A DNA stretch of 64,000 bases, taken from Pseudomonadota bacterium. Its GTDB lineage: Bacteria > Pseudomonadota > Alphaproteobacteria > Rhizobiales > MH13. The stretch spans positions 1 through 64,000 of the forward strand of contig JBCCPK010000001.1 of the NCBI GenBank assembly GCA_039024915.1, read 5' to 3'. The translations under genes were made by a program, and so were the position numbers. Below are positions 44,999-53,177 of this stretch, in pieces (the first letter of the stretch is position 1; each line of letters opens with the position of its first letter). Below the pieces are notes generated by a model, which saw nothing but the letters and a program-made list of their open reading frames with translations, was not told the origin of the DNA and made no database searches.

Positions 44999-47251
44999 GT
45001 GAGCAGACGACAAGCTGTCAGCCTGTGCCACTGGGGCGCATTTGAAGCAGATGTTGAAGACGGCCGCTTGGTTGCCGCCCGGCCATGGGAAAATCAGGGC
45101 GCAAACGCAGCAATGATCGGCGCTCTGCCGGAGCTGGTCTACTCAGCAGAGCGCGTGCTGAAGCCACACGTTCGCGCGGGCTTTCTCAGCCTGGGTTACA
45201 AGACTGGAGGTGCGCAACGCGGATCCGACGCGTTTATTCCTGTCGAGTGGGATACCGCGCTTGACCTGGTAGCTTCCGAAGTGGCTCGCGTTCGCGATGA
45301 CTTCGGCCACACGGCGCTTTTTGCAGGCTCTTATGGATGGTCGAGCGCCGGACGGTTTCATCATGCCCGCACGCAGGTTCGGCGGTTTTTCGGCGCCCTC
45401 GGTGGCTTCACTGATCAGGTAACCAATTACAGCTGGGGCGCCGGGCAGGTCATTCTTGAAGAAGTGCTTGGCTCTGCGGACGCGGTCAGTGGAGCGGCCA
45501 CATCCTGGGATGCTATCGTTGGGCACACTGACACGTTCGTCGCCTTTGGCGGGCTCAATCCGAAGAATTGGCATGTGACGTCCGGCGGTGCTGGCCACCA
45601 TCACATGCCAAACCATGTGCGCCGTGCGGCTGAGGCGGGGACCAAGTTCATCATCATCAGCCCGTTCGCCGACGACTGCCCCTCGGACATTGAGGCTCAG
45701 TGGGTCGCGCCCCGCCCGGGTAGCGACACCGCCATAATGATCGCGCTTGCGTACGAGATGGTGAAGCGGGGGCGCGCGGATCGCGCTTTCCTTCAGCGCA
45801 CCACAGCAGGCTTCGAGGAGTATGTGCGCTACCTGAATGGCTCTGATGATGGCGTCGAGAAAACGCTTCGTTGGGCGGCGGCCATCGCTGATGTTCCCAT
45901 CACGCAGCTGCAAGACCTCGCAGACCGAATTGAAACTGGACAGGTGATGCTCACCGCAGCGTGGTCGCTGCAGCGGGCGCAGCATGGCGAGATGACTTTC
46001 TGGGCGCTGATCGCATTGGCTGCGATCCTGGGACAGATTGGGCAGCTGGGAGGCGGCTTCGGTTTCGGCTATGGCTCGCTTAACGCTGTCGGCCACGGGT
46101 CGATCAAGGGTCTTGTGCCGACCCTTCCAAAGCTACCCAACACCCAAGGTACGAGCATCCCGGTCGCCCGCATCTCAGACATGCTGGAACACCCCGGTCG
46201 CGAAATTCCCTTTCGCGGTGGAACCGTGACGCTCCCGGACACCAAGCTGATCTATTGGGCGGGCGGCAACCCGTTCCATCACGCCCAGGACCTGTTTCGT
46301 TTGGAGCAGCTGTGGAAACGGCCACAGACCATCATCGTCAACGAGCAGTTCTGGACGTCGACTGCCCGGCGCGCGGACATAGTCTTGCCGGCGACAACCT
46401 CTGTCGAGCGCTGTGACATTGGCGGGACATCGCGCGATCGTCACGTTTTTTACATGCCGCAGCTTATCGAGCCGGTTGGGGAGGCGCGCAACGATCATGA
46501 CATCTTCAAAGGCCTGGCGCGGCGGCTTGGTATCGAAGGTACCTTTGCGGAAGGAAGAGACGAAGAACAGTGGCTGCGACATCTGTGGCGGCAAAGTGAG
46601 ACCAATGCGGAGCGGCAAGGGATCACTGCGCCCAGCTTCGAGGCGCTAAAGGCCATGAACGTCTGGAGGGTACCTTCCCCCAAACAGCCCGAAGTGCTTC
46701 TTGAGGATTATTGCCGCGATCCTAAGGCCAGTCCCTTGAATACCCCGACGGGGCGCATCGAACTGGTCTCGAAGCGAATCGAAAGCTACGCGCTGCAAGA
46801 CTTCCCGGCTCACCCCGCTTGGCTTGAGCCCGATGAGTGGCTTGGTAATGCTCCGGACGGAGCCCTGTCCCTCCTCAGCCGACAGCCAAAGCTGTTCCTG
46901 CACAGCCAGTTGGGTCAGACATCACTGGCTGACCAGCCAATAATCGTGATGCATGCGAGTGACGCACAAGCACGCGGTCTCGCAGATGGTCAGACGGTCC
47001 GGGTGCGCTCTGAACGAGGAGCGTGTCTCGCCAAACTCTGTGTGATCGACGCATGCCGACGGGGCGTTGTTGCGATGGAAACCGGCCCCTGGTTCGTGGG
47101 CGGTTCCAGCGGTTACGATAAAGGCGGCAATCCCAACGCAGTTACGCACGACCGGCCCACGTCATCGCTGGCGCAAGCAACGGCGGCTCAAACATGCCTG
47201 GTTTGGGTGGAGGCCGCGCAAGCCGATAACAACGTCCAAGAGCACCGCTGA
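44999..47251 (+). CDS. Molybdopterin (MGD) oxidoreductase of the DMSO/TMAO/biotin sulfoxide reductase family
   Basis: A 750-residue enzyme with GTG start at 44999. It lacks a Tat signal and an N-terminal Fe-S cysteine motif, as in cytoplasmic biotin sulfoxide reductase (BisC). The molybdenum-ligand region is FAGSYGWSSAGRFHHARTQ, with the serine ligand at about S116. Other cofactor contacts are FGGLNPKNW, ISPFADD, WAGGNPFHH and the C-terminal DQPIIVMHASDAQARGLADG and GGNPNAVTHDRPTSSLAQ. It probably reduces an S-oxide or N-oxide. It is the last gene of the operon. Confidence 0.88.
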   Translation: MSRRQAVSLCHWGAFEADVEDGRLVAARPWENQGANAAMIGALPELVYSAERVLKPHVRAGFLSLGYKTGGAQRGSDAFIPVEWDTALDLVASEVARVRDDFGHTALFAGSYGWSSAGRFHHARTQVRRFFGALGGFTDQVTNYSWGAGQVILEEVLGSADAVSGAATSWDAIVGHTDTFVAFGGLNPKNWHVTSGGAGHHHMPNHVRRAAEAGTKFIIISPFADDCPSDIEAQWVAPRPGSDTAIMIALAYEMVKRGRADRAFLQRTTAGFEEYVRYLNGSDDGVEKTLRWAAAIADVPITQLQDLADRIETGQVMLTAAWSLQRAQHGEMTFWALIALAAILGQIGQLGGGFGFGYGSLNAVGHGSIKGLVPTLPKLPNTQGTSIPVARISDMLEHPGREIPFRGGTVTLPDTKLIYWAGGNPFHHAQDLFRLEQLWKRPQTIIVNEQFWTSTARRADIVLPATTSVERCDIGGTSRDRHVFYMPQLIEPVGEARNDHDIFKGLARRLGIEGTFAEGRDEEQWLRHLWRQSETNAERQGITAPSFEALKAMNVWRVPSPKQPEVLLEDYCRDPKASPLNTPTGRIELVSKRIESYALQDFPAHPAWLEPDEWLGNAPDGALSLLSRQPKLFLHSQLGQTSLADQPIIVMHASDAQARGLADGQTVRVRSERGACLAKLCVIDACRRGVVAMETGPWFVGGSSGYDKGGNPNAVTHDRPTSSLAQATAAQTCLVWVEAAQADNNVQEHR

Positions 47252-47372
47252 GAAGCACGCGTCTTGGGTTCTGCGTCTACGGCTCGCATGTGCATTTCTA
47301 AAAGACTGAGATCTTGCCAGTGATTAGCGAGACTGCGTTTTTCAGTGTCAGCACGTCGGTAGCCCAAGGAAC

Positions 47373-47447
47373 TGGCTGGGGCGGCTGGATTCGAACCAGC
47401 GCATGGCGGTACCAAAAACCGCTGCCTTACCACTTGGCTACGCCCCA
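47373..47447 (-). tRNA. tRNA-Gln (anticodon TTG)
   Basis: On the minus strand a 75-nt cloverleaf can be folded: acceptor TGGGGCG pairing with CGCCCCA, anticodon arm GCGGT-TTTTGGT-ACCGC giving anticodon TTG, T-arm with GGTTCGAATCC, discriminator G and encoded CCA. All stems pair. Confidence 0.97.
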
Positions 47448-47558
47448 TCAACGCAGGGCCGTTCCCTTCCACAGGGCTGAATCGAGGTCAAGAGGTGGAG
47501 GCGACGCGGCCTGCACACCCATGTTGACCGGCCATCGGCAGTCAGGCAGGACAGCGCA

Positions 47559-48092
47559 ATGAACGCTTGGCGACCCAAACTATGCATCCGTTGCCGATCT
47601 GGTCGGTTTGTCACCATCAGGCAAACCGTCCTTGCCGGGGTCGTAAGCGCTGTCCTGGTCGTCACCCCGACAATGGCTATCGCGCAAACCCAGGCTGAAA
47701 TCGACCGCGCGCTTTCGCGCCTGTCGGAGATTCTTGGTGCCCTTTCGCATTTGGAAAACATTTGCAGCCCGCAGCTGCGCAGCGGCCTATCAGATGACCA
47801 AGCCACCGCGTCGGAACCAGACGCACGACGCGCCCAATCACGTCGTGATATGGAACAGTTGCTCGAGAGCGAGGAGCTGAGCCCCTTGCGCCGGTCCGTT
47901 CTCATTGATGCCTACAACCGTGGGTTTCGGACCGTCGCCAATACACATAGACGCTGCACATCGGCGAGCGACAGGTTGATCGGGCTGCATCACAATCGCG
48001 GCGCACAGATCGTTGATCAGTTGCTCGATGCGGCACAAGACGGTGCGGTTGGCGGCGAGGCAAGCGATGAAAGCGGCGCTACGCCGCCTTAG
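47559..48092 (+). CDS. TIGR02301-like periplasmic protein of unknown function
   Basis: A 177-residue protein with a likely signal peptide (residues about 18-42: VLAGVVSAVLVVTPTMAIAQ). The mature part has RLSEILGALSHLENIC, RRDMEQLLESEELSPLRRSVLIDAYNRGFRTVANTHRRCT, the pattern of the alphaproteobacterial TIGR02301 family (two cysteines, NRGFR box). The C-terminus is low-complexity and acidic. Role unknown; it may be exported and disulfide-bonded. It stands alone after tRNA-Gln. Confidence 0.72.
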   Translation: MNAWRPKLCIRCRSGRFVTIRQTVLAGVVSAVLVVTPTMAIAQTQAEIDRALSRLSEILGALSHLENICSPQLRSGLSDDQATASEPDARRAQSRRDMEQLLESEELSPLRRSVLIDAYNRGFRTVANTHRRCTSASDRLIGLHHNRGAQIVDQLLDAAQDGAVGGEASDESGATPP

Positions 48093-48132
48093 TGGAGCGG
48101 TCGCCTGCTCATCATATTGGGACAGACGTTTT

Positions 48133-48172
48133 TTGCCCGACAAAACGGTTTGTTTACGTTTTGCTCAGGCAA
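48133..48172. promoter_or_regulatory. Nested inverted repeat upstream of a small gene
   Basis: TTGCC-cga-CAAAACG-N9-CGTTTTG-ctca-GGCAA is a two-part dyad 84 bp upstream of the gene at 48256 and 40 bp after the TIGR02301-like stop. It could be an operator or part of a transcript-end structure; a T-run is not placed right for an intrinsic terminator. Confidence 0.35.
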
Positions 48173-48255
48173 TCCAACACTTGCCGCTAGGAATGTGTAG
48201 TTTGGGCTCATGAACGCGGGCGGCAGAGTGCCGACCCGACGAGACCAAACGGACT

Positions 48256-48531
48256 GTGCCTGTGACCCACGCTCCCGATCTTCCAAGCCATGCCGGCGAG
48301 CCAGAAACCGAACGTCGCGCCGCAATAGCTTTCGTCCTTGATGCGTTCGATGCCGCCCACAAAGCCGGCATCGGCCGCAGCGCGCTTTCTCGCGCCGCAT
48401 TGTTTCAAGCCATCATGCAGATTGTAGATGAGCTGGGCGAAGAGGGCGCAGCGCGCTTTTTGCAAACCAGCGCAACCGGCGTCGAGCGCGGATATTATTC
48501 GCGCGATCTGAGCCCCTCACAGCTCAATTGA
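48256..48531 (+). CDS. Small protein of unknown function
   Basis: A 91-residue soluble, helical-looking protein: a helix-rich middle (ERRAAIAFVLDAFDAAHKAG; LSRAALFQAIMQIVDELGEEGAARFL) and a C-terminal YYSRDLSPSQLN. Two GTG starts (48256 and 48262) are possible; no ATG is available. I recognise no family. The codon usage resembles its neighbours and an overlapping reverse gene is absent, so I regard it as real. It ends 21 bp before the convergent dihydroorotase-like stop. Confidence 0.55.
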   Translation: MPVTHAPDLPSHAGEPETERRAAIAFVLDAFDAAHKAGIGRSALSRAALFQAIMQIVDELGEEGAARFLQTSATGVERGYYSRDLSPSQLN

Positions 48532-48552
48532 AGCTGGTCGGGAAGTCGTCGC

Positions 48553-49896
48553 CTAATCGAGCGGTTCCAGGGCCTCAACAAACCGGGCAGGCTCGCCTGT
48601 CGACGGTGCCACTAGCTCACCTTCCCACATCACCGGTTGACCGCGGACGATCGTTCCGACCGGCCAGCCCTGTACCTGTCGGCCATGGTAAGGCGTCCAG
48701 CCGCAAATCGAGGCGATCCACTCGTTCGTGATCGTCTGACGGCGCTTAAGATCAACGACGGTCAAGTCAGCGTCATAACCCACCGCGATGCGGCCCTTTC
48801 CAGCCAGCCCGAACAGGCGTTGCGGGCCATGGCTCGTCATATCAACGAAACGAGCCAGCGACAGCCGCCCTTGCGCCACATGGTCCAGCATGACCGGCAC
48901 AAGCGTCTGAACACCCGGCATACCAGACGGGCTTTGCGGATAGGGTTGTTCCTTTTCCTGCCGGGCGTGCGGAGCATGATCTGACCCGATCACATCAGCC
49001 ACGCTTTGGTTCACACCCCACCAAATTCCTTCCCGGTGCTCCGCATCGCGAACCGGTGGGTTCATCTGCAAGTAGGTACCCAGTTGTGCATAATCATCAG
49101 CGCTGAGCGTCAGATGATGCGGGGTCACCTCAACGCTGACGTTACGTCTATGTTGGGCCAAAAACGGCATCTCATCAGCCGTCGATATGTGCAGGATATG
49201 GATACGCGCGCCGGTTTCTTCGGCAATCGAAACAAGCCGCTTCGTGCAGCGCATGGCGGCTTCCACATCACGCCAGACAGGATGGCTGGACGGGTCGCCG
49301 TCAACCCGTAAGTGGGCACGTTCGCGCAGCCTGGGTTCATCCTCGGAATGAAAAGCTGCCCTGCGGCGGATAGCGGACAGAATCGCGCGCACACCCGCAT
49401 CATCCTCGACCAGCAAGTTGCCGGTTGAAGAGCCCATGAACACTTTCACGCCGGCGGCACCGGGCAGTCTTTCGAGTTCCGGGAGATCGCGTGCATTTTC
49501 ATGTGTACCACCGACCCAAAACGCGAAATCGCTGTGCATCCGGTGCGTGCCGCGGCGTACCTTGTCGGCAAGCGCCGCCTCGTCAGTGGTCGTCGGATTG
49601 GTGTTGGGCATCTCAAAGACGCAGGTGACGCCGCCCATGACAGCTGCGCGCGACCCCGTTTCAAGGTTTTCCTTGTGCTCGGAACCAGGCTCGCGAAAAT
49701 GAACCTGGCTATCGATGACACCGGGCAAAACGTGCAGCCCGGTGCAATCGATCACGTCTCCAGCCCGGCTTGGATCAATCTGCCCAATCTCGACAATAAG
49801 GCCATCGCGAACTGCCACATCACGCAGCCCCTCGCCTTCATGATTGACAACAGTGCCGCCCTTGAACAGGCGGTCGAAGGCTTTTTGCCCCGCCAT
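48553..49896 (-). CDS. pyrC: Dihydroorotase-family amidohydrolase (PyrC type)
   Basis: A 447-residue protein starting at the ATG at 49896 (GAGGATG upstream); the longer frame is not supported. It has LPGVIDSQVHFREPG at about 56-70, K in GVKVFMGSSTG (carboxylated lysine position), HILHIST and SDHAPH, the binuclear amidohydrolase layout. The first metal motif is DSQVH rather than the classical DxHxH, a glutamine that I believe recurs in alphaproteobacterial members. These are annotated as class I dihydroorotases for pyrimidine synthesis; the substitution leaves the true activity open. It is divergent from the TsaC-type gene with about 100 bp between them. Confidence 0.85.
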   Translation of the reverse strand: MAGQKAFDRLFKGGTVVNHEGEGLRDVAVRDGLIVEIGQIDPSRAGDVIDCTGLHVLPGVIDSQVHFREPGSEHKENLETGSRAAVMGGVTCVFEMPNTNPTTTDEAALADKVRRGTHRMHSDFAFWVGGTHENARDLPELERLPGAAGVKVFMGSSTGNLLVEDDAGVRAILSAIRRRAAFHSEDEPRLRERAHLRVDGDPSSHPVWRDVEAAMRCTKRLVSIAEETGARIHILHISTADEMPFLAQHRRNVSVEVTPHHLTLSADDYAQLGTYLQMNPPVRDAEHREGIWWGVNQSVADVIGSDHAPHARQEKEQPYPQSPSGMPGVQTLVPVMLDHVAQGRLSLARFVDMTSHGPQRLFGLAGKGRIAVGYDADLTVVDLKRRQTITNEWIASICGWTPYHGRQVQGWPVGTIVRGQPVMWEGELVAPSTGEPARFVEALEPLD

Positions 49897-49997
49897 CGCA
49901 TCCTCACTTTGTGATGAACGTGCACCTACCAGCCAGCACGCACTGGCAAAAGCCCACCATCTTGCTATCAGCGGTCGATACCGCGCTGGAGTGGGCC

Positions 49998-50960
49998 ATG
50001 AAGACTGAATATCGTGAAGCCGATGACGCTGGCTCCTGGCTGCAGGAAGCGGCACGCATCATCCATTCAGGCGGACTTGTCGCACTTGCTACAGAAACCG
50101 TGTACGGCCTTGCGGGTGATGCGACATCGGCAGATGCGGTCGCGGCGATCTATTTCGCCAAGGGCCGCCCATCCAATAACCCACTCATTGTCCACATACC
50201 GGGTCTGGCAGCTGCAAAACGGCTGGCCGTGTTTTCCGATACCGCCGAAGAGCTGGCCAACAGGCACTGGCCAGGACCGCTCACCCTTGTCTTGCCAGTT
50301 GTTCCAAGTGCCCAGCTCGCGTCAGCTGTGACCGCTGGGGGCGCAAGCATCGCGGTTCGCTGCCCGCAAGGCCCGCTTGCCGCCCTCGCCAAAACCAGCC
50401 AGCGCCCCCTCGCCGCACCGAGCGCAAATCTCTCAGGGACTGTGAGCCCGACAACTGCAGAGCACGTGCGGGCGGACCTTGATGGCCGCATCGCGATGGT
50501 TATCGACAGCGGTCCGGCCGCGGTTGGTCTGGAGTCCACGATTGTCGATGTGCGCGGCGACGAACCGATTATCTTGCGGCCGGGCGCGTTGAGTGCTGAG
50601 GCCTTATGTATGGGCTTGCTGAACGATGCGTCCGACGACGAGGCACCCGTCGCGCCGGGTTTGCTGTCGCGCCATTATGCGCCGTCACATCCGCTGCGCC
50701 TCGACGTTTCGCCGGGGGATGTTGCGCCGCACGAGATCTATCTTAGCTTCGGCCAGCCAGCACGCGGCTCTGCCATTGCGCTGTCCGAAGCAGGCGATCT
50801 TGAGGAGGCTGCCAGGCACTTGTACGCGGCCCTGCGCCTTGCTGATCGGCATGCAGCGAGCTCTGGAAAACGGGGGATCGCGGTCGCCCCGATCCCTGAA
50901 ACCGGCGTCGGCGTTGCCATCAGGAACCGCCTTCTGCGCGCAGCAAGCGCATCTGGCTAG
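49998..50960 (+). CDS. Threonylcarbamoyl-AMP synthase (Sua5/TsaC type)
   Basis: A 320-residue enzyme starting at the ATG at 49998, with GGAG 7 nt upstream. The YrdC domain (about 10-200) has [14 protein letters not shown], the [13 protein letters not shown] block, GPLTLVL, and [12 protein letters not shown]. The C-terminal Sua5 domain (about 215-315) starts after [17 protein letters not shown]. It forms threonylcarbamoyl-AMP from threonine, bicarbonate and ATP for the t6A37 modification of ANN-decoding tRNAs. A housekeeping gene, next to tRNA-Pro but not functionally tied to it. Confidence 0.92.
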   Translation: MKTEYREADDAGSWLQEAARIIHSGGLVALATETVYGLAGDATSADAVAAIYFAKGRPSNNPLIVHIPGLAAAKRLAVFSDTAEELANRHWPGPLTLVLPVVPSAQLASAVTAGGASIAVRCPQGPLAALAKTSQRPLAAPSANLSGTVSPTTAEHVRADLDGRIAMVIDSGPAAVGLESTIVDVRGDEPIILRPGALSAEALCMGLLNDASDDEAPVAPGLLSRHYAPSHPLRLDVSPGDVAPHEIYLSFGQPARGSAIALSEAGDLEEAARHLYAALRLADRHAASSGKRGIAVAPIPETGVGVAIRNRLLRAASASG

Positions 50961-51088
50961 TTGAATGCGGGTGAGCGTCCGTGCACGGCATATCGAACGA
51001 CCATGCCATCATCTTGCGGCCCACTTGGTGAGCGGCTATAGGGTGCGCTGTTGACGGGGAGGCGCTTGCTTCACAAAGGTCAGCAAGT

Positions 51089-51165
51089 CGGAGCGTAGCG
51101 CAGCCTGGTAGCGCACCTCGTTCGGGACGAGGGGGTCGGAGGTTCAAATCCTCTCGCTCCGACCA
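51089..51165 (+). tRNA. tRNA-Pro (anticodon CGG)
   Basis: A 77-nt cloverleaf: acceptor CGGAGCG/CGCTCCG, D-arm with GCGCAGCCTGGTAGCGC, anticodon arm CCTCG-TTCGGGA-CGAGG giving CGG, T-arm GGTTCAAATCC, discriminator A and encoded CCA. Phage genes begin on its 3' side, so its 3' end is a likely integration site. Confidence 0.97.
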
Positions 51166-51240
51166 ATCTTTTCAATACCTTAGGGTTTTTATAGAGACGC
51201 CTGCAGGCAGCGTTGGTGCGGAAATGGTGCAAAAAATAGC

Positions 51241-51447
51241 CTATTTGAAAGGGCTGTTCGTTGTGCCTGTGGCCATGCGCGCGATCTTTCTTGCCCACTC
51301 TATGGCTTCCGCGCGGGTCCATCGGCCTTGCCTTTCGCGTCGACCCGCGTCGAGATCATCAAAATAGATGTAGGCGATAACGCGTCCATCAGCTGCCCAG
51401 ACCTGGATAGATTCGCCACGTTCCTTGATCTGCACCCGGCCAGACAT
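51241..51447 (-). CDS. Small protein of unknown function (aromatic YIYF type)
   Basis: A 68-residue protein starting MSGRVQIKERGESIQVW at the ATG at 51447 (an ATG at 51459 is also possible). The core VWAADGRVIAYIYFDDLD...WTRAEAIEWARKIARM looks like the short hypothetical proteins common in alphaproteobacteria that end in an HTH-like helix pair. It lies between tRNA-Pro and the prophage lysis genes, on the prophage strand. Function unknown; it could be a phage moron or a host gene. Confidence 0.6.
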   Translation of the reverse strand: MSGRVQIKERGESIQVWAADGRVIAYIYFDDLDAGRRERQGRWTRAEAIEWARKIARMATGTTNSPFK

Positions 51448-51488
51448 GTCCGTGAACATTTGCGGAACATAGACGGACGGTCAAGGCC

Positions 51489-51920
51489 TCAGATCGTCGT
51501 GCCCCTGACCGCGTCTATGGCGTCCCGGTGGTCTGTCTGCGTGACCCTGAGGAACGGCGAACACATGTTTGGCCCGTCGATCATGCCCAAAAGAGCGCCG
51601 CGGTTGGGCACAACCACGATGATTGCGCTCCTGCCTTCTGAGTTGCTCGGACGGCCATGGCCCAGCTGGTCAAGATAGCGGTCCGTCTCAAGCGGATTAA
51701 GTGAGATCATGGCCGGCGCGGTGTCGGGAATGCCCGCGCGGACGTCGGCAACCGTGCTGAATTGCGGGCCGCAGGTGAGCGCGGACATGGCATTAGCAAC
51801 GGACGGCGGCCATGCAAAGAACAGACCCAGAGCGACAAGCGCTATACCTGTCCAGGCACCGGTTTTCAGACACAAAAAAACCGCCTCTCGGCGGCGGACA
51901 ATATCAGCATTGGGGGTCAT
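51489..51920 (-). CDS. Membrane-anchored protein of unknown function beside the prophage lysis genes
   Basis: A 143-residue protein with one hydrophobic segment (about 22-43, WTGIALVALGLFFAWPPSVANA, close to a signal peptide) and a soluble remainder with two cysteines (LTCGPQ and NMCSPF). The ATG at 51920 has TAGGAG upstream, but codons about 9-16 coincide with an intrinsic terminator of the lysis operon (51874-51894). A TTG further in (FLCLKTG) would start just after the terminator and keep the hydrophobic segment. Probably a moron-type gene with its own promoter. No family recognised. Confidence 0.55.
   Translation of the reverse strand: MTPNADIVRRREAVFLCLKTGAWTGIALVALGLFFAWPPSVANAMSALTCGPQFSTVADVRAGIPDTAPAMISLNPLETDRYLDQLGHGRPSNSEGRSAIIVVVPNRGALLGMIDGPNMCSPFLRVTQTDHRDAIDAVRGTTI
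51874..51894 (-). terminator. Intrinsic terminator after the prophage lysis genes
   Basis: On the minus strand, stem CCGCC-GAGA-GGCGG is followed by seven T. It lies about 38 bp after the stop of the 97-residue membrane protein. The bordering 19 bases (GACACAAAAAAACCGCCTC on the + strand) recur at the 53971-53993 terminator. Confidence 0.8.
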
Positions 51921-51931
51921 GTCTGGTTCTC

Positions 51932-52225
51932 CTACGTTTTCACAATCGAGAGGAGTTGATCAATGCGATCCGTGAGGCGGTCTATGGCCACAGCAAGTCT
52001 CGCCTCCACTTCTTTCAGATGCGCTACCGACGCATATTTTTCTGCGATCTCCAGCTTGAGATCAGTTACCTCCTGACGAGCGTCGCGAGCAACTCGCACT
52101 GCAGTTTCAGCCTTGGCAGAGTTTTGCTTGGCCGTCATTTGCAGACGGATCAGCCAGATTAGTGCGCCGACAATGAAGCCGATGATCGTGGACAGTTCGC
52201 TGACCGTCAGACCGAATACGCTCAT
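51932..52225 (-). CDS. Phage membrane protein with one helix and a coiled coil (holin-like candidate)
   Basis: A 97-residue protein: helix at about 11-31 (LSTIIGFIVGALIWLIRLQM) followed by a charged coiled-coil tail to the end (KAETAVRVARDARQEVTDLKLEIAEK, RLTDRIDQLLSIVKT). The ATG overlaps the o-spanin stop by four bases (ATGA at 52222-52225). Such one-helix proteins at the end of a lysis cassette are candidates for holin or antiholin; the family is not recognised. Confidence 0.7.
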   Translation of the reverse strand: MSVFGLTVSELSTIIGFIVGALIWLIRLQMTAKQNSAKAETAVRVARDARQEVTDLKLEIAEKYASVAHLKEVEARLAVAIDRLTDRIDQLLSIVKT

Positions 52226-52587
52226 TCCTCACCTCGCAATCCATCACGCAAATCATTGTACCAGCCAGTGCATCGATCGATGCGCGCATTGGCGCGCCCA
52301 GTGGCCTGATCACCCTTGAGCGTTGCGACGTTGAGCGGGTCACCGGCAACGACGCCTGTGCGCTCATGCACGCGACAGTCGGGCGGCCACGGCGGCAGGT
52401 CGCGCGTCACGGTGAGCGCTTCGCTTACCTGACTAGCGGTCGCCTCGACCTCTGCCGCCGCCTCGACAGCACGCAAAGAGTCACTCGTTCCGCAGCCGCT
52501 CAAGCAAAGCATCATCGACAACACACTGATCGTTGATCGGTTGGGCGAGCAAGTCGGTAAGCTCAGCCTGGGCAGTTTCAAGGTCAC
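52222..52587 (-). CDS. o-spanin (Rz1-like) lipoprotein overlapping the i-spanin gene
   Basis: A frame different from the i-spanin runs through its 3' end. It contains a lipobox (LSGC; lipid cysteine codon at 52492-52494) preceded by a hydrophobic run ISVLSMMLC. The mature part after the cysteine is about 90 residues and ends at 52222 (AVEAAAEVEATASQ; TRDLPPWPPD; LRDGLRGEE). The start is uncertain: GTG at 52587 (31 residues before the Cys, with AGGA upstream) or ATG at 52515 (7 residues before). It would sit in the outer membrane and meet the i-spanin across the periplasm. Confidence 0.62.
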   Translation of the reverse strand: MTLKLPRLSLPTCSPNRSTISVLSMMLCLSGCGTSDSLRAVEAAAEVEATASQVSEALTVTRDLPPWPPDCRVHERTGVVAGDPLNVATLKGDQATGRANARIDRCTGWYNDLRDGLRGEE

Positions 52588-52939
52588 GTGTCTGGTCCTG
52601 TAGTCTTGTTCGAAAACGGGTGTTGGCCGCTTCTGCGGCGGCGGCGCGTCGGCGCTCTTCGTTGGCGATGGTTTCGGCGGCGGAGAGTTTGGCACGCAGG
52701 GCACGCAATTCCGCGCCCGCCACAAGCTCGGTGACGGCACGATCAACAGCGGCACGGGCCGTCGAGCTTTTATCGAAGTGCACCCAAAGGCCCGCAGCGA
52801 GGATAAGGCCCAGCGGTATGGTGACGCCAACACCAAGCAAGCCCAGCACCCAGCGCAAGCCCTTGATGATCAGCGCACCGCTAAGCATCGATACCGCCCC
52901 GAAGGTCGCCGCCGTGCCTTGCCAGGTCGAACGGCTCAT
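52481..52939 (-). CDS. i-spanin (Rz-like) membrane protein with coiled coil
   Basis: A 152-residue protein starting at the ATG at 52939. It has hydrophobic segments in the first ~60 residues (TWQGTAATFGAVSMLSGAL; GLLGVGVTIPLGLILAAGLW), then a long periplasmic coiled coil (RAAVDRAVTELVAGAELRAL; SAAETIANEERRRAAAAEAA; RDLETAQAELTDLL). This layout and its overlap with a lipoprotein frame is the classic Rz/Rz1 arrangement. It overlaps the 98-residue protein upstream. Start is weakly supported. Confidence 0.62.
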   Translation of the reverse strand: MSRSTWQGTAATFGAVSMLSGALIIKGLRWVLGLLGVGVTIPLGLILAAGLWVHFDKSSTARAAVDRAVTELVAGAELRALRAKLSAAETIANEERRRAAAAEAANTRFRTRLQDQTRDLETAQAELTDLLAQPINDQCVVDDALLERLRNE

Positions 52940-53177
52940 CAAGAGGTCGCTCGTACTGAGCACGCGCTTGAAACGGCGATTGCTTCCCCGCCCAGTCCAT
53001 GCCGAAAGCCGCTGCCGCATAGGCCAGAACGGGAAAGGCAAGACCAGATACAACCGCGGCCCGTGCGTCGACCAACGCAGGATCGGTTGGCCACATCGCG
53101 AACCCGGCTAGTGCAAACAGACCGACGCACATCAGAAACGCCAGCTCTCGTTTGAACGTTTTGGTCTGCGGTTTCAT
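52881..53177 (-). CDS. Two-helix phage membrane protein (holin candidate)
   Basis: A 98-residue protein with two hydrophobic stretches (about 11-29 LAFLMCVGLFALAGFAMW and about 40-60 AAVVSGLAFPVLAYAAAAFG), a polar charged C-terminus, and a basic N-terminus (MKPQTKTFKRE). The start overlaps the endolysin stop (TGATG at 53175-53179). Size, topology and location suit a class II holin. No exact family recognised. Confidence 0.68.
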   Translation of the reverse strand: MKPQTKTFKRELAFLMCVGLFALAGFAMWPTDPALVDARAAVVSGLAFPVLAYAAAAFGMDWAGKQSPFQARAQYERPLDEPFDLARHGGDLRGGIDA

